64,000 nucleotides of DNA, from contig NZ_CP036348.1 of NCBI RefSeq assembly GCF_007753095.1, forward strand, positions 2,170,001 to 2,234,000. The letters are read 5' to 3'. Below are positions 19,113-28,522 of the stretch, in pieces. The stretch is from Rosistilla carotiformis. Its GTDB lineage: Bacteria > Planctomycetota > Planctomycetia > Pirellulales > Pirellulaceae. Under the pieces are notes generated by a model. That model saw only the letters and a list, made by a program, of their open reading frames with translations, was not told the DNA's origin and ran no database searches. The position numbers and the translations under genes were made by a program. Each line of letters starts with the position of its first letter. Within the stretch, counting starts at the first letter, position 1.

Positions 19113-20435
19113 ATGAACGCATTGCAAAGCCTGACGTGGTCACTGGACGGTTGGATCATCGTCGCCGGGTGTCTGTGCGCGCTTTCGGCCGCTTTGCTCG
19201 GCAATTTCCTGGTCCTTCGCAAGATGAGCATGCTGGGCGATGCGATCACCCATGCGGTCCTTCCCGGTCTGGCTGCGGCCTTTCTGCTGTCGGGCAATCG
19301 CAGCAGCATCGCGATGTTTGTCGGGGCAGTGATCGTCGGCGTGCTGACGGCGCTCTTCAGTGAATGGATTCGAGGGTTTGGCAAAGTCGACGAGGGGGCG
19401 TCGATGGGGGTCGTCTTTACTTCGCTGTTTGCGCTCGGTCTGGTGATGATCGTTCAAGCGGCCGATCACGTCGATCTCGATCCGGGCTGCGTGTTATATG
19501 GCGCGATCGAACTGACGCCTTTGGATCTTGTCCGTTTCGGCGGCTTGGAAGTCCCACGCGTCGTGGCGGTCTTGAGTGTGGTGCTGTGCATCAACATCGC
19601 CTTTGTTGCGCTGTTCTATAAAGAGTTGAAGCTCAGTTCGTTCGACGCGTCGCTTGCGACCGCGTTGGGCTTCCGAGCTTCGTTGATTCACTATTCGCTG
19701 ATGACATTGGTTGCGATCACCGCCGTAGCCAGTTTTGAGAGCGTGGGCAACATCTTGGTCGTCGCGATGTTTGTCGTTCCGCCCGCAGCGGCGCTGATGT
19801 TGACCGATCGGCTGTCGATGGTGATTTTGCTGAGCAGTCTAATCGCGATCGCATCGGGCGTGTTGGGGCATCTTTCGGCGCTGGTCGTTCCCGGTTGGTT
19901 TGGTTTCCGCAGCACAAGCACGTCGGGAATGATGGCGGTTGCCACGGGGCTGCTGTTTGTTGTGGCGATGCTGTTGGGGCCGCGGCACGGCGTGTTGGTG
20001 AAAGCTGTCCGGCGGCAGATGCTCAGCTGGCGGATCCTGGCGGAAGACGTGTTGGCGGTGATGTTCCGGATGGAAGAGCATCGCGACCATGTCGTGGCGA
20101 CGGAAGCCCAGTTGGGCCCGCGATTGATGGCCGGTCCGTTCGCGACCGCCCTGTTGTTGCGGATGCATCAGGGGCGTGGCAACGTGCAACCGATCGATGC
20201 GGGATACCGATTGACCAAGCGAGGCCGAACCCAAGCGCGGTGGTTGGTCCGCAGTCATCGCTTGTGGGAACAATACCTGGTCGATGAAGCGGGAGTCGAC
20301 ACCGACCGGCTGCACGCCAAGGCGGATGCGTTGGAACATGTGACCGATGCGGTGATGGGGGACAAGTTGAATCGCGAGACCCGCGATACGAAAACCGATC
20401 CCCACGGAAGCCCGATCCCGCCGCTGGAACACTAG
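19113..20435 (+). CDS. Metal ABC transporter permease fused to DtxR-like domain
   Basis: 440 residues. The first 290 form a ZnuB/MntB-type (ABC-3) permease with about eight or nine membrane spans, including GNFLVLRKMSMLGDAITHAVLPG and SFESVGNILVVAMFVVPPA. The last 140 residues are soluble and resemble the iron-dependent repressor family: a winged-helix-like start, then SHRLWEQYLVDEAGVDTDRL and ADALEHVTD, the metal-binding/dimerisation helix of DtxR/MntR. The complete DNA-recognition helix is not obvious. Role: Mn/Fe/Zn uptake with built-in metal sensing, by inference. Unusually, no ATPase or binding-protein gene is adjacent. Confidence 0.85.
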   Translation: MNALQSLTWSLDGWIIVAGCLCALSAALLGNFLVLRKMSMLGDAITHAVLPGLAAAFLLSGNRSSIAMFVGAVIVGVLTALFSEWIRGFGKVDEGASMGVVFTSLFALGLVMIVQAADHVDLDPGCVLYGAIELTPLDLVRFGGLEVPRVVAVLSVVLCINIAFVALFYKELKLSSFDASLATALGFRASLIHYSLMTLVAITAVASFESVGNILVVAMFVVPPAAALMLTDRLSMVILLSSLIAIASGVLGHLSALVVPGWFGFRSTSTSGMMAVATGLLFVVAMLLGPRHGVLVKAVRRQMLSWRILAEDVLAVMFRMEEHRDHVVATEAQLGPRLMAGPFATALLLRMHQGRGNVQPIDAGYRLTKRGRTQARWLVRSHRLWEQYLVDEAGVDTDRLHAKADALEHVTDAVMGDKLNRETRDTKTDPHGSPIPPLEH

Positions 20436-20509
20436 CCGACCAGTCGATCCGCATTGTGCGGAAGTCGGAATTCTGTCTCCGCGGCCAATCGTTGGCACGG
20501 CGAAGCAGC

Positions 20510-21925
20510 TCAAGCGATCAACGCATCGATCACCTTCCCACCGAATTGACTCAGCTGTTTAAAACGCCCGGCGTGATAGTAAGTCAATTTGTTGTCGTCC
20601 AAGCCGAGCAGTCGCAGCAGGGTGCAGTGAAAATCGCGGACATGGTGGACGTTTTCGACGGCAGTCATCCCCAGTTCGTCCGTTGCTCCGATTGTGTGTC
20701 CGGCATTGCATCCGCCCCCGGCCATCCAAATCGTCATCGCGTTGGGATTGTGGTCGCGCCCATAAGCTACGCCGCCACGCACCCCGTTGTCCGGTGTCCG
20801 ACCGAATTCGCCGCACCACACGATCAATGTGCTCTCCAACAACCCGCGCTGTTTTAAGTCCTGGATCAGCGCGGCGATCGGTTGGTCGACGCCGCGGACC
20901 AAGTTGCCGTGGGCCCGTTCGATGTAGTCGTGGCTATCCCATGTGCCGTTGTAGAGTTGGACGAAGCGGACTCCTTTTTCGACCATCTTGCGAGCCAGCA
21001 GGCACTTGCGTCCAAAGGCATCGGTCGCCTCGCCACCGATCCCGTACGCGTCCAGCGTCTTCGCATCCTCTCCCGAAAGATCGATTGCATCGGGGACTTC
21101 CATCTGCATGCGGAAGGCCAATTCATAGCTTTCGATGCGCGCGTTCAGATCCTCGTGGCTGGGATGCTTCGCGGCATGGTCGGCGTTGAGTTTGTTCAAG
21201 AAGTCGAGATTCGCCCGCTGCCGCGCGGCGCTGACTCCAGCCGGCGGTTGCAGGTCGAGGATCGGCGATCCCTTGGGACGCAGCGGTGTCCCCTGATAAA
21301 AAGCGGGCAGGTATCCGTTGCTCCAATTCGCCGCGCCACCCTGAGGATACGACACTTCGGGTAGCACGAGGAAGCCAGGCAGGTTTTGGTTTTCGCTGCC
21401 CAGCCCATACGTCACCCACGCTCCGAGTCCGGGATCGCCGCCAAAGCGATTGCCGCAGTTCATTTGATACATTGCCGTCGGGTGGTTCACGCTGTCGACT
21501 TGGCACCCGCGATAAAAGCACAAGTCATCGGCCAGCTTGGAGAGATGCGTCCAGTTGTCCGCCATATCCGCTCCGCTTTCCCCATGCTTGCTGAAACGGA
21601 ATGGACTCTCGACGTAATACCGTTTGCCGCTCTCCATCGCCGACTTTTGCTCCCCTTTACGAGTGAATTCCTTCAAGTGGAATTTGCTCAGCGCCGGCTT
21701 AGGGTCGAAGGTATCGATGTGCGAAGGTCCCCCCTCCATCATCAGGAAGATGCAGTTCTTTGCCTTCGCCGGAAAATGTCCCGCCTTGGGAGCAAGAGGC
21801 GCCGCAGCGTCGCCGTTCCCACGGGCATCGTCGAAAGTCACCGCAGCTGCGGCGATGCTGCCCAGGGAGGTTCCCAGTCGGAAGATACTTTCGCGGCGAT
21901 TGATCGAATGCATGGTTGAGTCCAA
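20510..21925 (-). CDS. DUF1501 domain protein (Tat-exported sulfatase-like)
   Basis: 471 residues. A twin-arginine-type start (INRRESIFRLGTSLGS) is followed by the DUF1501 core: NCIFLMMEGGPSHIDTFDPKP, YYVESPFRFSKHG, and C-terminal WCGEFGRTPDNG and GRDHNPNAMTIWMAGGG. The fold belongs to the alkaline-phosphatase superfamily, with metal-binding Asp/His recognisable, but activity is unknown. In planctomycetes it usually pairs with a DUF1549/1553 cytochrome-like protein, and that partner is absent here. Start 21925 or 21913 are both possible. Confidence 0.88.
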   Translation of the reverse strand: MDSTMHSINRRESIFRLGTSLGSIAAAAVTFDDARGNGDAAAPLAPKAGHFPAKAKNCIFLMMEGGPSHIDTFDPKPALSKFHLKEFTRKGEQKSAMESGKRYYVESPFRFSKHGESGADMADNWTHLSKLADDLCFYRGCQVDSVNHPTAMYQMNCGNRFGGDPGLGAWVTYGLGSENQNLPGFLVLPEVSYPQGGAANWSNGYLPAFYQGTPLRPKGSPILDLQPPAGVSAARQRANLDFLNKLNADHAAKHPSHEDLNARIESYELAFRMQMEVPDAIDLSGEDAKTLDAYGIGGEATDAFGRKCLLARKMVEKGVRFVQLYNGTWDSHDYIERAHGNLVRGVDQPIAALIQDLKQRGLLESTLIVWCGEFGRTPDNGVRGGVAYGRDHNPNAMTIWMAGGGCNAGHTIGATDELGMTAVENVHHVRDFHCTLLRLLGLDDNKLTYYHAGRFKQLSQFGGKVIDALIA

Positions 21926-22104
21926 CGATTTGAAGCAATACCAGTTCGAAACGCAAGCGAGCGACTACCTCGAAAATACCAGCACGACGCGCAAGTTTTG
22001 ATGTTGCGCGTCGATGGGGGTGCTAGTGAGAATGGTGTTGCAGAAAGAGGTGAGACCTCCTGAGTTTATGAGTTACCACACAAACAAATCCCAGGAACTC
22101 ACCG

Positions 22105-22449
22105 ATGGCAATCATGGAAGATTCCCTCCTCGCAATCAAGTCGTTTATGCCGACTACGCAGGTTTCTGTTCACTTCCGAAGCATGCTGCTGCGATTCTTG
22201 ATTGCGATTCTTACGCGGCACGGTCGAATCGAGTGGTGCTTCAAAGAACTCAAGAGCACGCTGGGAATGAACCAGTGCAGCTTCAAAGATTTCGCGGCGG
22301 TCGAGAGCTGGATGGGGGTTGTGTTGATCACGTTCTACTATCGCGAACACCAGCGGCTTCAGCGACAGCTAAAAAACAACCACGGACTCCGCACACTGAG
22401 GAAACGTTACCCTGAGCTTTTATTTCAGGAATACCGGTGCAGCGCCTGA
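22105..22449 (+). pseudogene. Transposase remnant with internal deletion
   Basis: A 114-codon frame. The start (MAIMEDSLLAIKSFMP.., then LLRFLIAILTRHG) looks like a transposase N-terminus. It runs directly into a C-terminal DDE-type segment (RIEWCFKELKSTLGMNQ, ESWMGVVLITFYYREHQ) with the conserved W..E..FKELK..LG pattern around the last catalytic Glu. The catalytic core between is missing, so this is probably an internally deleted copy, not an active element. Clear terminal inverted repeats were not found by eye; GAGGTGAGACCTCC near 22050 is a local palindrome-like stretch. Confidence 0.6.
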
Positions 22450-22671
22450 TTAGAGCAGCCATCGGTGCAACATCGGAACTTGCGTTTCGTGCTGGTATTG
22501 GTTTTGCCGCAAAGCGAGTTCTATCAGCTCCCGACGCGCGTGGCATTTCAGTGGAGTGCCAACATCGTGTCGAACGAATCTACCGATTGCTTTGGCGGCG
22601 GGAATTGGCGTCGCCGGCGCCAGGTGCTGTGTGAAGCTTTGCGCAAAAGTCAGTTTGGCGTTACGAGAGGC

Positions 22672-23280
22672 TCATTCCTGTTTCTGCCAAGTAAAGACGC
22701 GAAGCGGCGGTAGGTTTAGTAACACATATTCGACGGTGGGTGCACCGAAATAGGGTTTCGCATACGTCGCCACATGGCTTCGCAATTGGTAGGCGATGAA
22801 GGTTCCACCCACCGGCAGCGTGCGGTGAATCGCCCGGACGATCGATGAGGCACTGGCCGCGTCGATCGATGAAAATGGGATGCCCGACACGATCAGGTCG
22901 GGAGAACTGAATTCGTGCATTAGGAGAATGCGTTCCAAACCAACAACATCATCTTCCGCCACGGTCAGTCGGGGGTCGCCTAGCGATTTTAGCGGATCGA
23001 TGAAGCCCGCGGTCTTCTCGATCGCGAGCACTCGACAATGTGGTGACGCATTGTCCAGCAGACTTTGCGTCGTGCCTCCCGTTCCAGGCCCTAAGTCGAC
23101 GATTCGTCGCGCTTGATGAACGCAACAGCGCTGTGCGATCTGTCGGGTCAGGAATGGGAAGCTAGGAACGACCGAAGCGACTTGCGCCGGGTTCCGCATC
23201 CATTCTCGCGAAACCGCGATCACGCGTTTCCAATAATTGGGACGTGGGTGGCGTGGTAGGCACGCGACTGGGTTCGTCAT
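22672..23280 (-). CDS. Class I SAM methyltransferase, phospholipid N-methyltransferase-like
   Basis: 202 residues from ATG 23280; a TTG at 23322 would give a longer form. SAM motif I is RIVDLGPGTGGTT, an acidic residue follows in RVLAIEKTAGF, and SGIPFSSI fits the PmtA/rRNA dimethylase-like motif IV. The C-terminal GGTFIAYQLRSH and PPLRVFTWQ also fit PmtA-like proteins, which methylate phosphatidylethanolamine at the membrane surface. The exact substrate is uncertain. No lipid genes are adjacent. Confidence 0.75.
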   Translation of the reverse strand: MTNPVACLPRHPRPNYWKRVIAVSREWMRNPAQVASVVPSFPFLTRQIAQRCCVHQARRIVDLGPGTGGTTQSLLDNASPHCRVLAIEKTAGFIDPLKSLGDPRLTVAEDDVVGLERILLMHEFSSPDLIVSGIPFSSIDAASASSIVRAIHRTLPVGGTFIAYQLRSHVATYAKPYFGAPTVEYVLLNLPPLRVFTWQKQE

Positions 23281-23575
23281 GGCGTCACGATTGGGTAGCA
23301 GATCAAGGAGGTGGAACGACAACGCGGTGGGCTCGCGTTTTGACGTCCTCTACGCGATTTGTGTGCCAAACAGGTCAAGCATGTTGAGTCACACCACCGA
23401 CCATAGGGATGTCAGGATTGGATCCACGCGGCTGGCGGCGGTAGCGCAATGACCGTTCACGCCGCGCAAGACGTCACGGTTTCCAATGGGCACTCGCCGC
23501 CGCCACATTCCCTCGACACCGAATCGCTCGGGACGCCCTCATCGGCGGTCGAGCAATTGCCGGTGCAGGAGCGCG

Positions 23576-24028
23576 TTATTGCGACGCTGCGGCGAACGCG
23601 GCCTGCGGCGCGGCTGGATTTTCACGATGGATCTGTTCAAAATCACCGCGCAAGGCCTTCAACGCATAGCGTTCCTCGTTGATCTCGGCCGATGTACGGA
23701 AGCCCATCCTGCGGAGGATTGGCAGTGGCGGACACCAGCCTTGGACGGCGTGCTGGAACAGGAAGGCGGTCACTGCGGCGGGAAGGATCAGCCAGCGACG
23801 ATCAACGGACGCCGCCATCATGACGCCCGAGAAGGCGAGTGCCGAAGCGTTACACTCCAACGCGCGTTCGATATCCCACTCGTGATCCAATTCATCGAGC
23901 CGCTGGGAAATTTCTTGGTGGGATCGCTTTGAAAAGTGAGCGATCCGTTCGCGGGTCTGCTGGGCGATCTGACGATTGACTGCGTCGCAAGTGTGGCTGG
24001 CGACACGGCGGTTAGTAGCGGGCAACAT
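23576..24028 (-). CDS. DUF2892/YgaP-like transmembrane domain protein
   Basis: 150 residues. A charged helical N-terminal part (QQTRERIAHFSKRSHQEI) precedes a DUF2892-type membrane hairpin: ERALECNASALAFSGVMMA and WLILPAAVTAFLFQHAVQG ending in the hallmark GWCPPLPILRRMGFRT. The C-terminal EINEERYALKALRGDF is usual for this longer form. The AAGGAATC box six bases upstream supports ATG 24028. Family proteins sit in the cytoplasmic membrane with unknown function; some are rhodanese partners. It is divergent from the glycine-zipper gene. Confidence 0.8.
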   Translation of the reverse strand: MLPATNRRVASHTCDAVNRQIAQQTRERIAHFSKRSHQEISQRLDELDHEWDIERALECNASALAFSGVMMAASVDRRWLILPAAVTAFLFQHAVQGWCPPLPILRRMGFRTSAEINEERYALKALRGDFEQIHRENPAAPQAAFAAASQ

Positions 24029-24475
24029 GAGAGATTCCTTTTGTTGGAGGGGCGAACATAAAAATCAGGTACGTTCGCTGCGACGGTAGGTTGATGGGCG
24101 TACTAGGCTGATTCCGTATCGCGCATGTTGGTCGACCACCTGCCGCTATGATGTCGCGATCCTCTTTACGACCATGGAATCTTGACGCGTCGCGATATGC
24201 TTGGCGTCAGCCGTCGGTAAATCTCGGTCGTTCAAACACGCATCAGAGTCTGAAAGCTTGGACACCGCGTCCAATTTCCAAACCGAACAGCACAATTTGG
24301 ATCTTTACCATCAGCCGTCGCAGACTCACGGTGTTGACAAATCGATGCAAGTACCGCGCCAGTTCCAAATTCCGGCACGACAAATGCCATGCAATTTGGG
24401 CAGTCTTTACCGGTCGTGTTGTCGATGCGATCGGTTCGTTTTGCCCCCGAATCCCAAGCATAAGGAATACGAACA
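24029..24475. other. Intergenic region between divergent stress-type genes
   Basis: About 447 bases. Overlapping short frames on both strands are low-complexity shadows. TTGACA near 24334 is a possible -35 box for the glycine-zipper gene but no good -10 follows. GTGGTCGACCAC near 24130 is an almost perfect palindrome that could be an operator. No gene is supported. Confidence 0.4.
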
Positions 24476-24997
24476 ATGGCAAGCCAGGACAAAAAGACGA
24501 AGGCAACCCGCGAAGAACTGCGCAACGAAGATCCCATCACCGGAGCCGCGGGCTCCCATCCGGTTGGCACCGGCGTCGGTGCGGCGATCGGTGGTGCCGC
24601 TGCCGGCGCCGCGGCTGGTGCCGCAGGGGGACCTGTCGGTGCGGTGGCCGGGGCAATTGTGGGAGGAGTCGCGGGCGGATATGCCGGCAAGGCAGTCGCG
24701 GAGAATGTCGATCCCACGGTCGAAGCGGCCTACTGGGAATCCGAATACCGCAATCGACCTTACGTGAAGGAAGCCTATGAATACAACCACTACCAGCCTG
24801 CGTATCGAGCCGGCTGGGAGGCGTATGAATCCGAGGGAACGGAAGATTTCGCGACGCGCGAGGCGATTGCCCGCCAGCGTTGGGAGAACGAAGGAGGCGC
24901 CGCCCACATGAGCTGGGAGGAAGCGCGTCCGGCAGCGGAGGATGCATACACACGCGTCAATACGCGAGTCCAACCACGGGCGAACAAGCCACGCTAA
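24476..24997 (+). CDS. Glycine-zipper domain protein
   Basis: 173 residues. Residues 25-75 are a strongly Gly/Ala-rich membrane-active stretch with repeated GAAxGAAAG pattern (GTGVGAAIGGAAAGAAAGAA and on), the glycine-zipper signature. The rest is acidic and aromatic (AYWESEYRNRPYV, YQPAYRAGWEAYES), a pattern seen in stress-related proteins of Gram-negative bacteria and planctomycetes. There is no signal peptide. A role in envelope or osmotic stress is inferred from the neighbours (catalase, YghA-like SDR). Confidence 0.75.
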   Translation: MASQDKKTKATREELRNEDPITGAAGSHPVGTGVGAAIGGAAAGAAAGAAGGPVGAVAGAIVGGVAGGYAGKAVAENVDPTVEAAYWESEYRNRPYVKEAYEYNHYQPAYRAGWEAYESEGTEDFATREAIARQRWENEGGAAHMSWEEARPAAEDAYTRVNTRVQPRANKPR

Positions 24998-25180
24998 CGC
25001 CGGCACTTGGCCGACGATAGTTCAGTGGTTCGGCAGTACCGATCGCCAGCAGGGTAAGACCTGATGCTGGCGATCGACGCACCGTTTAGACGTGTTGTTG
25101 TGGCGAGCTTTCGAAGCGTGACCGTTGGCGTAAAAACTATCGAACATGCGTGATCGACACGCCACAAGCGTCCACGAGAC

Positions 25181-26074
25181 CTATCCATTAATGATCTCGC
25201 CGCCATTGGGATGCAGCACTTGCCCGGTCATATAAGACGCATCGTCGCTCGCTAGAAAGACGTAGCATCCACCACATTCGAAAGGTTGTCCGGCACGCCC
25301 CATCGGGGCATCGCTGCCAAACTTGGCGACTTTCTCCGCGGGAAAGGTTGCTGGGATCAGCGGGGTCCAGATGGGACCGGGTGCGACAGCGTTCACTCGG
25401 ATTCCGTCGTCGACCAGGTTTTGGGAGAGCGAGCGCGTGAAGCTAACGTTCGCCCCTTTGGTCGCGGAGTAGTCCAATAAACCGGGGCTGCCCCGGTACG
25501 CAGTCACCGAAGTCGTATTGATGATCGAACTGCCGCGATGTTTGCGGAGATGAGGCACGGCGGCTTGGCAGCAATAAAACATGGAAAAAAGGTTGGTTCG
25601 AAATGTTTTTATCAGTTGCGATTCCTTGATTGCGGACAGTTCTTTTTGAGGATGCTGTTCGGCTGCGTTGTTGACCAGCACATCCAACCGACCGAAATGC
25701 TTCGCGGTCTTCGCGACTGCCGCTTCGCAGAACGCTTGATCGCCGATATCTCCGGCAATCAACAGGCACTTGCCCCCTGCACTTTCGACCCGACGCTTCG
25801 TTTCCTCGGCATCCTGATCTTCGTTGAGGTAGACGATCGCCACATTCGCCCCCTCGTGTGCGAATAGTATCGCCACGCTGCGGCCGATTCCACTGTCGCC
25901 CCCCGTAATCAACGCCACTTTCCCCTTCAGCTTGTCGCTGCCGACGTAATCCTCGCGAACGCTGACCGGTTCGGGCGACATGCGGTGCTCGTCGCCGGGT
26001 TGGTGCGATTGAGATTGAGCGGGTCGTTGTGTCTCATCGTTGGATTCGCCTTGTGATTTTGACTTGTTTGCCAT
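25181..26074 (-). CDS. SDR oxidoreductase of the YghA/general stress protein 39 type
   Basis: 297 residues. A hydrophilic N-terminal extension (Gln/Ser/Glu-rich, about 45 residues) precedes a Rossmann fold: TGGDSGIGRSV cofactor loop, NNAAEQHP, active-site Ser in TTSVTAYRG, and YSATKGA with catalytic Tyr/Lys. The long extension and the AEQHPQK motif are typical of the YghA/YdaD stress subgroup. It reduces an unknown carbonyl with NAD(P)H. It is divergent from katE, with 234 bases between, suggesting shared stress control. Confidence 0.88.
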   Translation of the reverse strand: MANKSKSQGESNDETQRPAQSQSHQPGDEHRMSPEPVSVREDYVGSDKLKGKVALITGGDSGIGRSVAILFAHEGANVAIVYLNEDQDAEETKRRVESAGGKCLLIAGDIGDQAFCEAAVAKTAKHFGRLDVLVNNAAEQHPQKELSAIKESQLIKTFRTNLFSMFYCCQAAVPHLRKHRGSSIINTTSVTAYRGSPGLLDYSATKGANVSFTRSLSQNLVDDGIRVNAVAPGPIWTPLIPATFPAEKVAKFGSDAPMGRAGQPFECGGCYVFLASDDASYMTGQVLHPNGGEIING

Positions 26075-26308
26075 CGGATCGCCTCAAAACGAGCGGGTCG
26101 GAAAGTGGGTATGAGCAACGGCTTGCGGAACAGCAAGTTGCGCGCCCGATTCTCGGGAGGGCATTGGATGAAAAATCGCCCAACACACGATTCGGTTCCC
26201 CGTACCCAAATCGGGTTCGATTCGCGATGGAACGGAGTTTGCTTACACGCAACGGAGTGATTTCGTATCCGACCCATCCCTTCCCCCTCAACCCACAGGG
26301 CATCCCAC

Positions 26309-28396
26309 GTGGCAAAAAAAGCTAATCGATCCTCGGCAACCGATTCGAACACCGGCAACGGAGGTGAACTGCATCAGACGAGCCAAGGCGATGGTCGGTT
26401 AACGACCAACCAGGGCGTTGCGGTGTCAGATGATCAGAACACGCTGGCTGTTGGGCCGCGCGGTCCGCAATTGCTCGAGGACTTCATTCTGCGAGAGAAG
26501 ATCACCCACTTCGATCACGAACGGATTCCCGAACGCGTTGTCCACGCCCGTGGGTACGCAGCCCACGGCTACTTTCAATGTTATGAATCGCACGGCCATT
26601 TGACGAAGGCATCCTTCCTGCAAGACCCATCGGTGAAGACGCCCGTCTTCTGTCGCTTCTCAACCGTTGCGGGCAGTGAAGGGTCTCACGATACCGCCCG
26701 CGACGTTCGCGGGTTCTCCGTCAAATTTTACACCGACCAGGGGAACTACGATCTGGTGGGTAACAACATCCCCGTCTTCTTCATCCAAGATGCCATCAAA
26801 TTCCCCGACTTGATCCACGCGGTGAAACCGGCCCCGGACCGTGGATTCCCCCAAGCCCAGTCGGCGCACGATTCCTTTTGGGACTTCGTTTCGCTGACAC
26901 CCGAATCGATGCACATGTTGATGTGGATCATGTCCGACCGAGCGATCCCACGATCGTTTCGAATGATGGAAGGTTTCGGTGTTCATACTTTCCGGATGAT
27001 CAACACCGAGGGCCAGTCGAATTTTGTCAAATTCCATTGGCGTCCAAAGCTTGGGACGTTTTCATTGATCTGGGACGAAGCGGTCAAGATCGGCGGAGCA
27101 GATCCCGATTTCCATCGCCGCGATCTTTTCAATGCGATCGCGATGAAGCAATATCCTGAGTGGGAGTTGTCGGTGCAGGTTTTCAGTGAAGACCAAGCCA
27201 GTAAATTTGATTTCGACGTGCTCGACCCGACCAAGCTAGTGCCCGAGGAGCTGGTGCCACTGACTCCGTTGGGCAAGATGGTCTTGGACCGCAACGTCGA
27301 TAACTTTTTCTCGGAAACCGAACAGGTCGCGTTCTGTCCGTCACACGTTGTCCCCGGCATCGACTTTTCTAACGATCCTTTGCTGCAAGGACGATTGTTC
27401 TCCTACTTGGACACCCAGTTGTCGCGATTGGGCAGTCCCAACTTTCACCAGATTCCCGTGAACAAGCCGAAGTGTCCGTTTGCAAACTTCCAACGCGATG
27501 GACACATGCAAATGGATATCCCGCAGGGACGGGTCGCTAACGAACCGAACTCCCTCGACGACGGGACGCTACGCGAAGACCCACGGAACGGTTTTCAATC
27601 GCATCCAGCGGAAGAGGCGGGCGCGAAGTTGCGGATCCGTCCGGAAAGTTTTGCCGATCACTACACCCAGGCGCGGTTGTTCTACAAGTCGATGACGGAG
27701 CCGGAAAAACGCCACATCGCCGGCGGCTTCGGCTTTGAGTTAGGCAAATGCGAGAACGCTAAAATTCGCACTCGGATGCTTGGCCACTTGCAGAACGTCG
27801 ACAAGGGTCTTGCCGACAAAGTTGCCGTGGCGCTTGGCATGCAAGGGCAAGCCGATTCGATCCAACCCGCCGTCAAGGTCGGCCAACCCGAGCCATCGCC
27901 CGCCTTGTCCCAGTATGCCAAAGCACCGAAGAGCTTGACGGGAAAGAAGATCGGTCTGCTGACGACCGACGGCGTCGACGCGAAGTTGTACAAAGCGTTA
28001 CTCAAGGAAGCCAAAGCGGAAAAGGCGATCGTCGAAGTGATCACACCCACGATCGGCACGATCCAGGCTAGCAATGGCGACGAGATCAAGCCGGATCATT
28101 TTCTCTCCGGGGCCCCGTCGTGTCTATTCGACTGTGTCGTGATCGCTCCTTCGGAAGCCAACGCGTCGATGCTTTCTTCGGAAGCCGCCGCCGTCGATTT
28201 CATTCGCGATGCGTTTGCTCATCTGAAAGTGATCGGATTTACCGAGACTGCCAGCGATCTATTCCAACGCGCGAGCGTGGCAACGGACGCGGACGAAGGC
28301 TTGGTCGAACTGTCCGATGGCAAACCTCAGAAATTTGTGGACGTGGCGAAGCAGCATCGGATCTGGGATCGGGAACCCCAAGTGCGTTCGTTCTAG
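26309..28396 (+). CDS. katE: Large-subunit catalase HPII type
   Basis: 695 residues, the large clade-2 catalase size. Catalytic His79 (ERVVHARGYAAHGYF), Asn152 (GNNIPVFF) and the haem ligand Tyr366 (RLFSYLDTQLSRLG) are all present. After about residue 550 comes the flavodoxin/DJ-1-like C-terminal domain (KKIGLLTTDGVDA, CVVIAPSEANASM). It dismutates hydrogen peroxide in the cytoplasm. Neighbouring stress-type genes (SDR, glycine zipper) fit a general stress locus. An SD-poor leader and a 234-base divergent spacer precede it. Confidence 0.95.
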   Translation: MAKKANRSSATDSNTGNGGELHQTSQGDGRLTTNQGVAVSDDQNTLAVGPRGPQLLEDFILREKITHFDHERIPERVVHARGYAAHGYFQCYESHGHLTKASFLQDPSVKTPVFCRFSTVAGSEGSHDTARDVRGFSVKFYTDQGNYDLVGNNIPVFFIQDAIKFPDLIHAVKPAPDRGFPQAQSAHDSFWDFVSLTPESMHMLMWIMSDRAIPRSFRMMEGFGVHTFRMINTEGQSNFVKFHWRPKLGTFSLIWDEAVKIGGADPDFHRRDLFNAIAMKQYPEWELSVQVFSEDQASKFDFDVLDPTKLVPEELVPLTPLGKMVLDRNVDNFFSETEQVAFCPSHVVPGIDFSNDPLLQGRLFSYLDTQLSRLGSPNFHQIPVNKPKCPFANFQRDGHMQMDIPQGRVANEPNSLDDGTLREDPRNGFQSHPAEEAGAKLRIRPESFADHYTQARLFYKSMTEPEKRHIAGGFGFELGKCENAKIRTRMLGHLQNVDKGLADKVAVALGMQGQADSIQPAVKVGQPEPSPALSQYAKAPKSLTGKKIGLLTTDGVDAKLYKALLKEAKAEKAIVEVITPTIGTIQASNGDEIKPDHFLSGAPSCLFDCVVIAPSEANASMLSSEAAAVDFIRDAFAHLKVIGFTETASDLFQRASVATDADEGLVELSDGKPQKFVDVAKQHRIWDREPQVRSF

Positions 28397-28522
28397 ATCC
28401 AAACGACCGCTAGGAAAACGCACCGCATCGCCTATGATTTCCCGCTGGAATTTCATCTGACGGGCTGTGGATGCATGCCTTTTGAATGCGTCAGCAACCT
28501 GTGATCCACGGAGAAAGCGTGC

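Noticed and set aside
23449-23932. Rightward ORFs over the DUF2892 gene
   Set aside because: They overlap a recognisable leftward membrane protein with its own ribosome site; no domain seen.
24148-24780. 210-codon rightward ORF upstream of the glycine-zipper gene
   Set aside because: Arg/Gly-rich out-of-frame reading of the glycine-zipper coding region and its leader.
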